The position numbers were made by a program, and so were the translations under genes. Positions 13,445 through 18,101 of a DNA stretch of 18,101 nucleotides are shown here, piece after piece. Position 1 is the stretch's first letter. Every line of letters starts with the position of its first letter. This DNA comes from HyVt-337 sp964428895 (GTDB taxonomy: Bacteria > Planctomycetota > Phycisphaerae > SM23-33): NCBI GenBank assembly GCA_964428895.1, contig CAYRZU010000066.1:1-18101 (forward strand). Reading direction: 5' to 3'. The notes under the pieces are model-generated. The model was not told where the DNA came from. It saw only the letters and a program-made list of their open reading frames with translations, and did no database searches.

Positions 13445-14614
13445 ATGGATGTCCTTTGGCTAGTCTTCTTTGCCCTGCTGGGCGCATGTGTGGGCAGTTT
13501 TCTGAACGTTGTGATCTGGCGCATGCCCCGCGGCGAGAGCATTGTCTTTCCGGGCAGTCACTGCCCGTCCTGCGGTCGGCCGATCCGCTGGTTCGACAAC
13601 ATCCCCATCATCAGCTATCTCCTGTTGCAGGGACGATGCCGCCGTTGTCACGTCCGCATCTCCCCTCGGTATATGTTCATCGAAGGGCTAACCGCCCTCC
13701 TGGTGGCCGGGCTATACGCGTGCTACTACTTCTGGCACGTTCGCCAAGGCCTGGGGGACTTTCAACATTCGTGGCTGACCTACGTCGCGCACGCAACGTT
13801 GCTGTGCGGTTTGCTAGCGTGCTCGGCGGTGGATCTCGAACATTGGATCGTGCCGCTGGAGATATGCTGGTTCGTGTCTATTGTTGGTATCGCGGCGGCC
13901 ACCATTCAGCCTCCTTCATCTCAGATACTGCCATCGGTCCGCCCTGTTGTTGGGGCGATGGCCGTTGCCGCCACGATCGGCCTGGGCATCGCCGCCCTGC
14001 TGCTGCGGTGGGGCCTCATTCGTCCGAGCTTCATTGACGCCGACGATAAGGCGAACGTCGCTACGGAATCCCCGGACGGGGGCCCGTCGATCGTTTCGGT
14101 CGCCGCAACCAAGGCCGATGGCGTCGACCCCCGTGTCGAGATGCTTCACGAGCTGGCCTACCTGGCCCCGGCGATTCTCCTGGCGATCGGAACGTGGGTG
14201 CTGGTCTATGTGTCGGCGCCCATCCGCGAAGGATTGGCCTGGCTGCACGACACGACCGCCACTGGCCGATTCGCCGCTCATCTTGGTGGCTTCGAGGCCG
14301 CCCTGGTGGGCTATCTGGTAGGCGGCCTATGGATCTGGGGCACTCGCATCCTGGCGACCTTTGCCGTCGGCAAGGAAGCCATGGGCCTGGGCGACGTGCA
14401 TCTCCTGGCGGCGGTGGGGGCCGTTACCGGCTGGATCACGCCGACGTTGGCCTTCTTTGTCGCCCCGGTTTTGGGGTTGGTGGTCGCTATTCGCCTTCGC
14501 GTCTCGCGCCGGCAGCATGAGCTTCCCTATGGGCCTTGGCTGGCGGCGGGAACGGTGGTGGTCATGATCTTCTACGATACATTCATCTCCCTCTTCAGCC
14601 CTTACCAGAACTGA
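13445..14614 (+). CDS. prepilin peptidase / N-methyltransferase (A24 family)
   Basis: Inner-membrane aspartyl protease of 389 residues that cleaves the leader of type IV prepilins and type II secretion pseudopilins and may methylate the new N-terminus. The N-terminus has GACVGSFLNVVIWRMPRGES, typical of the family. The cytoplasmic zinc motif CPSC (40-43) with CRRC (65-68) marks the methyltransferase part. The catalytic Asp residues are D130 in SAVDLEHWIVP and D317 in GLGDVHL. The protein is longer than the usual 250-290 residues because about 100 extra residues, a hydrophilic loop (about 190-235) plus membrane segments, lie between the two Asp. ATG 13445 is preferred over a GTG at 13421 that would overlap aroDE: it begins directly with the conserved hydrophobic segment. 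No pilin or secretion genes are nearby, so its substrates lie elsewhere. Confidence 0.93.
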   Translation: MDVLWLVFFALLGACVGSFLNVVIWRMPRGESIVFPGSHCPSCGRPIRWFDNIPIISYLLLQGRCRRCHVRISPRYMFIEGLTALLVAGLYACYYFWHVRQGLGDFQHSWLTYVAHATLLCGLLACSAVDLEHWIVPLEICWFVSIVGIAAATIQPPSSQILPSVRPVVGAMAVAATIGLGIAALLLRWGLIRPSFIDADDKANVATESPDGGPSIVSVAATKADGVDPRVEMLHELAYLAPAILLAIGTWVLVYVSAPIREGLAWLHDTTATGRFAAHLGGFEAALVGYLVGGLWIWGTRILATFAVGKEAMGLGDVHLLAAVGAVTGWITPTLAFFVAPVLGLVVAIRLRVSRRQHELPYGPWLAAGTVVVMIFYDTFISLFSPYQN

Positions 14615-14629
14615 GCAAGGAGCTACCCA

Positions 14630-14932
14630 ATGAGAATCAAACTGATCGGAGCATACATTGCGGTGGTGCTCAGCGGCTTGGTCAGCCTGGCCCTGGTCTT
14701 GCTGCTAGTGCTGCAATGGGGAAACTCGTGCAAGTTCTCTCTGTTCGGGAAGAACATTGAGCCCAACGCCACCTTGGTCATCTTCATCGCGCTGGTGGTC
14801 GGCGCCGGCTGTCCCTTCTTGATTCGGTTGCTGGTCGGCAGCGCCCGGGTTATCCTGCGCCATCGTCGGGCCGTGGACGCGGTCGTCGCCAAGGCCGAAG
14901 CCTTGAATGCCGAGCACGCCTCCGGGAACTGA
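14630..14932 (+). CDS. small two-helix membrane protein, LapA-like
   Basis: A 100-residue protein with two transmembrane segments (about 6-29 and 46-69) joined by a short loop containing FSLFGKNIEPN, followed by a basic stretch (RVILRHRR) and a charged helical tail. This matches the general layout of the LapA/DUF1049 family: two helices, short loop and C-terminal helix. LapA (YciS) in enterobacteria helps control lipopolysaccharide assembly together with LapB. Similarity here is judged from layout only, so the family call is tentative. AAGGAG (14617-14622) lies 7 nt before the ATG. It starts 16 bp after the prepilin peptidase stop and is probably cotranscribed with it. Confidence 0.6.
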   Translation: MRIKLIGAYIAVVLSGLVSLALVLLLVLQWGNSCKFSLFGKNIEPNATLVIFIALVVGAGCPFLIRLLVGSARVILRHRRAVDAVVAKAEALNAEHASGN

Positions 14933-14966
14933 AGAAAAATGTAGCGATTCCGTGTGTGGGGATGGC

Positions 14967-14972
14967 TATAAT
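14967..14972 (+). promoter_or_regulatory. -10 box of the OmpA-like lipoprotein gene
   Basis: A perfect TATAAT lies 49 bp before the ATG at 15021. No convincing -35 box stands at normal distance. Transcription would start near 14979, leaving a leader of about 42 nt that includes the strong ribosome-binding site AAAGGAG (15007-15013). Confidence 0.5.
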
Positions 14973-15020
14973 CTGACCCAGCACATGCGTCGCCGTCTTG
15001 GCTTGGAAAGGAGAATCTTC

Positions 15021-15743
15021 ATGTCCAGCCTTCACCGAGTGGGAACAATTGGGTTGATCTGCATGCTGGCGATCAGTGTGGTCGGCTGTATCGACAACCC
15101 CAAGGATCGAAAGATCAAGTTGCTCGAGCGGGACAAGACCGTCCTGTCGAATCAACTGACTGAAATAAAGAACGAGCGTGATCTGATCGCCCAGGACCGG
15201 GACACCCTTGCCGAAGAACTGGCCCTGAAAGATACCGACGTGTTCAACGCTCTTCAACAGGCCCAATTGGCCGAAGAGCGCGCCATGCAGGCCGAAGCCC
15301 AGTTGGCCCAGTTCTCTACGGGCGGCGGAAATCCGGGCCCTCAAGGATCAGGCTGGGAACGCGTCGCCGGCGGCAGCGCAGACCGGATTACGGTCGGCAG
15401 TGACATTCTGTTCGGCCCGGGCCGGGCCACCCTGACCGATGCCGGTAAGCGCGCCCTGGGCGGCATTGCTCGCGACCTGACGAGCACGTACGCCAGCCGT
15501 ACCATTCGCGTTTACGGCCACACCGACAGCGACCCCATCAAGAAGACCAAGAACAAATGGCAGGACAATCTGGATCTGTCGGCCAACCGTGCCATGGCCG
15601 TCACGCGATACCTAATCGACCGCGGCGTCGACGCCGCCCGCATTGAGACCGTCGGCATGGGCGCCTCTCGCCCGATCGCCGGAAACAGTTCCGCCAGCGG
15701 GAAGGCCAAGAACCGCCGCGTTGAACTTTACGCTGTGCAATAG
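15021..15743 (+). CDS. OmpA/Pal-type peptidoglycan-binding lipoprotein
   Basis: Envelope lipoprotein of 240 residues that would tether an outer layer to peptidoglycan. The signal peptide ends at the lipobox VVGC with Cys23. Residues about 27-97 form a heptad-like coiled coil (KLLERDKTVLSNQLTEIKN and on), then a short Gly/Pro linker. The C-terminal OmpA domain (about 121-240) contains DILFGPGRATLTDAGKRAL, the conserved VYGHTDSDP, NLDLSANRAMAVTRYLIDRG, VGMGASRPIA and NRRVEL. The NxxLSxxRA and NRRVE motifs are those that bind diaminopimelate-type peptidoglycan in this family. The ATG has AAAGGAG 7 nt upstream; upstream in-frame codons would include the TATAAT promoter and are not used. Not a Tol-Pal operon: no tol genes are adjacent. 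Confidence 0.9.
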   Translation: MSSLHRVGTIGLICMLAISVVGCIDNPKDRKIKLLERDKTVLSNQLTEIKNERDLIAQDRDTLAEELALKDTDVFNALQQAQLAEERAMQAEAQLAQFSTGGGNPGPQGSGWERVAGGSADRITVGSDILFGPGRATLTDAGKRALGGIARDLTSTYASRTIRVYGHTDSDPIKKTKNKWQDNLDLSANRAMAVTRYLIDRGVDAARIETVGMGASRPIAGNSSASGKAKNRRVELYAVQ

Positions 15744-15761
15744 CCTTGGTTCGACCGCCGC

Positions 15762-15786
15762 CCCGGCCCAATCTCAACGGGCCGGG
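15762..15786 (+). terminator. terminator-like hairpin after the OmpA-like gene
   Basis: CCCGGCCC (15762-15769) pairs perfectly with GGGCCGGG (15779-15786) around a 9-base loop, 19 bp after the stop codon at 15743. No T run follows, so termination may need Rho, or the hairpin may only protect the mRNA end. Confidence 0.5.
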
Positions 15787-15862
15787 CGCAACCCATGCCT
15801 TCACATGTCGGTTGCGAGTGAGTGAGGCCCGCGAGGCGGTTCGAAATTTCTTGGAAAAGGCT

Positions 15863-15890
15863 TTGTCATCGCACGGGCAATCGCTAGTAT
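15863..15890 (+). promoter_or_regulatory. candidate rho promoter
   Basis: TTGTCA (15863-15868, five of six -35 matches) and TAGTAT (15885-15890, four of six -10 matches) are 16 bp apart. The implied transcript starts near 15897. Confidence 0.4.
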
Positions 15891-15896
15891 TGCCGG

Positions 15897-16042
15897 CGCG
15901 AGGGGCCTCGAAGAAAAAAGTCCGGATCGTTGTCCGTTTCGACAGGATTCACCATGCCCGCGGTGTCCGAGCGGGTCTCGCTATACGCCATGTCCCTCGC
16001 GGACGTTCAGAATAAGCGTAGGCTTAAAGGAAGGTTTCTAGG
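15897..16042 (+). other. long leader before rho
   Basis: About 145 nt lie between the proposed start of transcription and the rho ATG, with no gene. Two small stems are present: CGAGG/CCTCG (15899-15910) and CCCGC/GCGGG (15957-15975). Rho genes are known to be autoregulated through their leaders in several bacteria, so this region is a reasonable place for such control. The 15744-16042 gap otherwise holds only the hairpin at 15762-15786. Confidence 0.35.
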
Positions 16043-17209
16043 ATGAACGAGGAAGCATCCACTCAAACAGGTCAACAGACCAACGGGAAGACACTCACGG
16101 AAGCGTCCGGTGTTCTTGAAATCACCGAGAAGGGCTACGGGTTCCTTCGTCAGCCCAGCAACGGTTACAGGCCCACCCCGGGCGACGTATTTGTCGGTAA
16201 GGATTTCATCCGCCAAGGATCGCTGCGAACCGGCCTGGACATTGAAGGCCTGGCCGCGCCTCCGACCAAGCGCAAAGGTGGACCCAAGCTCGAACAAGTC
16301 ACCAGGATCAGCGGAGTGGATTGCGACGGGTTCGAAGACGTCATCCCGTTTAACGACCAGATCGTGGTGGATCCGCATCCGATGCTGAAGCTCGAAACGG
16401 ACGGGGGGCCAACGGAAATGCGCGTGCTCGACCTGATCTGCCCGGTCGGCAAGGGCCAGCGCGGGCTGATCGTTGCCCCGCCGCGATCGGGCAAGACCAT
16501 CCTCCTGCAGCAAATTGCCAATGCCGTCGCGGCCAACAACCCCGAATGTCGCATCATGCTCCTGTTGGTTGACGAACGCCCTGAAGAAGTGACTGACTTC
16601 AAGCGCAAATGCCCTGCCGCCGAAGTCGTCGCCTCCAACAACGACCAGGAACTCTCCAGCCACATCCGTGTGGCGGAGTTTTCCCTCGAACGCGCCAAGC
16701 GTCGGGCCGAGTGCGGCGAAGACGTGGTGATCCTGTTGGATAGCCTCACCCGATTGGGCCGCGCCTACAATCGCTACGTTGAAGGCTCCGGGCGAACGAT
16801 GAGCGGCGGCGTGGACATCCGGGCCCTGGAGACCCCCAAACGCCAGTTCGGGGCCGCTCGTAAGCTCGAAAATGGTGGCAGCCTGACCATCCTGGCCACC
16901 GCCCTGATCGAAACCGGCAGCCGCATGGACGATCTGATCTTCGAAGAGTTCAAGGGCACGGGCAACATGGAAATCTCCCTGGACCGCAAGCTCGCCGAGC
17001 GACGCATCTGGCCGGCCATCAATATCCCGCAGTCCGGCACGCGGAAGGAAGAGCTGCTGGTCGAGCCGTGGGCTCTGCCCAAGCTGCACATCCTGCGGCG
17101 GTTCTTATCCAGTCTTAACGTGGACGAGGAAATGCCCCAACTGCTCAAGGCCCTGGAGAAGTTCCCCTCCAACGAGGACTTCCTCCGCTCGCTCGAAGTG
17201 CGTGACTGA
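16043..17209 (+). CDS. rho: transcription termination factor Rho
   Basis: Hexameric RNA-dependent ATPase of 388 residues that ends transcription at unstructured C-rich RNA. The RNA-binding (cold-shock-like) domain spans about 20-75 with GYGFLR (31-36) in the primary RNA site. Walker A is APPRSGKT (145-152), followed by VDERPEEVTD (176-185), Walker B VVILLDSLTRLGRAYN (228-243) and the long conserved segment GGVDIRALETPKRQFGAAR, then GGSLTILATALIETGSRMDD. The arginine-rich C-terminal RNA-contact region is intact (LAERRIWPAI, SGTRKEELL). The N-terminus before the RNA-binding domain is only about 20 residues, so the Rho_N helical domain of E. coli Rho (419 residues) is missing. The loop ASNNDQELSSH (197-207) differs from the common ASNFDEP. 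AAAGGAAGG precedes the ATG. It ends in front of a strong terminator shared with HU. Confidence 0.97.
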   Translation: MNEEASTQTGQQTNGKTLTEASGVLEITEKGYGFLRQPSNGYRPTPGDVFVGKDFIRQGSLRTGLDIEGLAAPPTKRKGGPKLEQVTRISGVDCDGFEDVIPFNDQIVVDPHPMLKLETDGGPTEMRVLDLICPVGKGQRGLIVAPPRSGKTILLQQIANAVAANNPECRIMLLLVDERPEEVTDFKRKCPAAEVVASNNDQELSSHIRVAEFSLERAKRRAECGEDVVILLDSLTRLGRAYNRYVEGSGRTMSGGVDIRALETPKRQFGAARKLENGGSLTILATALIETGSRMDDLIFEEFKGTGNMEISLDRKLAERRIWPAINIPQSGTRKEELLVEPWALPKLHILRRFLSSLNVDEEMPQLLKALEKFPSNEDFLRSLEVRD

Positions 17210-17228
17210 GTCACACCCCTGCCAAGTG

Positions 17229-17268
17229 AAACGGGCCGATCCTGAGTGATTCAGGATCGGCCCGTTTT
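17229..17268. terminator. strong bidirectional intrinsic terminator between rho and HU
   Basis: A perfect 14-bp stem (17232-17245 with 17251-17264, loop GTGAT) is flanked by AAA on the left and TTTT on the right (17265-17268), which extends the stem by three A-T pairs. It begins 20 bp after the rho stop. Read on the minus strand the same hairpin is followed by TTT, so it can also end the HU transcript coming from the right. Confidence 0.92.
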
Positions 17269-17299
17269 CTTACGATCGTTTGGATCGTCGATGACCGTC

Positions 17300-17581
17300 T
17301 TAAGCGAGGACGGCGTCCTTGGCCGCCTTGGCGATGCGGAACTTCAGGACCGTCTTGGCCGGAATCTTGATCGCTTCGCCTGTGGCGGGGTTGCGGCCCA
17401 TGCGGGCCTTCCGGCGTTGCTTAACGAGCTTGCCCAGACCGGGCACGGTGAAGCCATTCTTGGCTTCCTTGTAAGCCAGGCCGACCAGGGCCTCGACTAC
17501 TTCGATGACCTTCTTCTTTGGCAGCTCAGTCTCTTCCGCCAACTTCGTCATGATCTGTGACTTCGTCATTGCTTTGGCCAT
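17300..17581 (-). CDS. HU-family DNA-binding protein
   Basis: Small nucleoid protein of 93 residues that binds and bends DNA as a dimer. The N-terminal helices (MTKSQIMTKLAEETELPKKK) and the following beta hairpin arm are complete. The arm carries the family signature GRNPATGEAIKIPA (62-75), and the Pro that intercalates DNA is in RNPATG. The body ends in the usual C-terminal helix (FRIAKAAKDAVL). It is close to the usual 90 residues. ATG 17581 is chosen over longer alternatives because GAAGGAG (17596-17590) is 8 nt upstream and homology begins there. HU and IHF subunits are hard to tell apart by eye; the bulk of the motifs favour HU. It converges with rho at a shared terminator and has its own promoter and a palindrome upstream. 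Confidence 0.93.
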   Translation of the reverse strand: MAKAMTKSQIMTKLAEETELPKKKVIEVVEALVGLAYKEAKNGFTVPGLGKLVKQRRKARMGRNPATGEAIKIPAKTVLKFRIAKAAKDAVLA

Positions 17582-17679
17582 GTAACTCGCTCCTTCAGAC
17601 AGTGGACCAAACAACAGTTCCCTTTGACCACCCGGAGCCCGCAGCCGAGTTCGTTTTCCATGGCTCGTGCTCGAGGCGC

Positions 17680-17697
17680 CCAGGTCACGTGACCTGG
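17680..17697. promoter_or_regulatory. perfect 18-bp palindrome at the HU transcript start, candidate operator
   Basis: CCAGGTCACGTGACCTGG is a perfect 9+9 palindrome. It lies about +5 to +22 relative to the transcription start predicted from the HU promoter, a place where a bound dimeric repressor would block initiation. It could instead be a 5' mRNA hairpin (CCAGGUC/GACCUGG with a 4-base loop) that stabilises the message. No regulator gene is adjacent. Confidence 0.6.
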
Positions 17698-17707
17698 CAT
17701 CGGAGCG

Positions 17708-17737
17708 ATTATCTCGCTGCCCCGGCGGGCCGGTCAA
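17708..17737 (-). promoter_or_regulatory. candidate HU promoter
   Basis: On the minus strand TTGACC (17737-17732, five of six -35 matches) is followed after 18 bp by GATAAT (17713-17708, five of six -10 matches). Transcription would start near 17701, giving a leader of about 120 nt before the HU ATG at 17581. The remaining sequence between 17582 and 17890 contains no supportable gene. Confidence 0.6.
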
Positions 17738-17817
17738 CCAAAAAGTTCACAAAAGTCAATATTGATGGGGGTATCCTGCCCGCCCCCTCCCGAACCCCCT
17801 GCGCCCCAAGGGTAAGC

Positions 17818-17846
17818 TTGCAGGCGTGACCTCATGTCGTTAGAAT
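17818..17846 (+). promoter_or_regulatory. candidate tRNA-Ser promoter
   Basis: TAGAAT (17841-17846) matches the -10 consensus at five of six positions and stands 17 bp after TTGCAG (17818-17823), a weak -35. Transcription would start near 17853, about 38 nt before the tRNA. Confidence 0.45.
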
Positions 17847-17890
17847 CCGTGCCTTCTGACGTGCCGGCCGAGCCTTCGGGCCGGTCAGTC

Positions 17891-17977
17891 GGAGAGGTGC
17901 CGGAGTGGCCGATCGGGCGGCATTGGAAGTGCCGTGTACTCTTACGAGTACCGTGGGTTCGAATCCCACCCTCTCCG
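17891..17977 (+). tRNA. tRNA-Ser (anticodon GGA)
   Basis: 87-nt class II tRNA. The acceptor stem GGAGAGG (17891-17897) pairs with CCTCTCC (17970-17976), discriminator G at 17977. The anticodon stem CGGCA/TGCCG encloses loop TTGGAAG with GGA at 17925-17927, reading UCC and UCU. A long variable arm with paired GTACTC/GAGTAC follows, then the T arm GTGGG TTCGAAT CCCAC (17953-17969). The 3' CCA is not encoded and must be added by the nucleotidyltransferase. The long variable arm and G73 agree with serine. Confidence 0.97.
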
Positions 17978-17985
17978 TTACGTTG

Positions 17986-18044
17986 ACACCCCCGTCAACG
18001 AAAGCCTTTGTTCATAGGCCTTCGCTGGCGGGGGCGTTCGTTTT
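17986..18044 (+). terminator. terminator-like hairpin after tRNA-Ser
   Basis: A long imperfect stem of 22 positions (17986-18007 with 18016-18037, loop 18008-18015) has three A-C mismatches and one wobble pair. It ends in TTCGTTTT (18037-18044), as expected of an intrinsic terminator. A smaller alternative stem, CGTTGAC/GTCAACG (17981-18000), competes with it. On the opposite strand the mismatches become G-U pairs, so it would fold even better there and may also serve a transcript entering from the right. Confidence 0.6.
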
Positions 18045-18052
18045 GAAGGCCG

Positions 18053-18074
18053 ACTGCCCCAAAACTGCCCCAAT
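18053..18074. repeat. 11-bp tandem repeat near the tRNA-Ser 3' side
   Basis: ACTGCCCCAAA (18053-18063) is repeated as ACTGCCCCAAT (18064-18074), ten of eleven bases identical. It lies 76 bp past the tRNA and is followed by unannotatable sequence to the end of the window. It could be part of an integration-related region beside the tRNA, but the window ends too soon to tell. Confidence 0.5.
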
Positions 18075-18101
18075 TCCCCACCACAGCTGCGTCCCGAGCT
18101 G

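Noticed and set aside
14907..15020. Upstream start for the OmpA-like lipoprotein
   Set aside because: It would place the perfect TATAAT inside the coding region and bury the lipoprotein signal peptide; the strong AAAGGAG is just before 15021.
16007..17089. A 360-residue open frame opposite rho
   Set aside because: Rho motifs are complete on the plus strand; the antisense translation has none.

Overview
The window is GC-rich chromosomal DNA that looks like a planctomycete, probably of the Phycisphaerae type. This is an inference from gene content: a secreted protein ending in dockerin-like calcium loops and a PEP-CTERM tail, a fused 3-dehydroquinate dehydratase/shikimate dehydrogenase, a Rho with a very short N-terminus, an enlarged prepilin peptidase, and GC-rich hairpin clusters between genes. 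No plasmid, phage, insertion sequence or CRISPR array is visible.

Layout. (1) 1-2130: an extended -10 promoter and a large exported NxxGxxxAF-repeat protein with dockerin loops and a PEP-CTERM anchor. (2) 2131-2495: a non-coding block made of two distinct palindromic elements. One is a head-to-head pair of three-hairpin modules, the other a nested palindrome of about 90 bp. (3) 2496-3291, minus strand: two small predicted lipoproteins of unknown function in one operon. (4) 3292-3797: a divergent intergenic region with strong GC palindromes and a candidate promoter. (5) 3798-11853: a compact five-gene block. It holds an ABC ATPase (GldA type), an ABC-2 permease (GldF type), a very long GldG-type membrane protein, a membrane-anchored protein of five DUF4340-like repeats, and an exported helical protein. 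This is the most interesting system here. The first four genes look like one export or envelope machine whose substrate is unknown. (6) 11871-14932: aroDE fusion, prepilin peptidase and a small LapA-like membrane protein, closely packed. (7) 15021-15743: an OmpA/Pal-type lipoprotein behind a perfect TATAAT box. (8) 16043-17581: rho (+) and an HU-type DNA-binding protein (-) converge on a strong bidirectional terminator. The HU promoter has a perfect 18-bp palindrome at the predicted start of its transcript. (9) 17818-18101: tRNA-Ser(GGA) with its own promoter and a terminator-like hairpin, then a short tandem repeat at the window edge.

How the genes fit together. Most products act at the cell envelope: exported repeat protein, three lipoproteins, Gld-like ABC machine, prepilin peptidase, LapA-like protein and peptidoglycan-binding OmpA. 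Housekeeping functions (aroDE, rho, HU, tRNA-Ser) are set among them. Functional calls rest on motifs read by eye; promoters and hairpins are pattern matches without experimental support.
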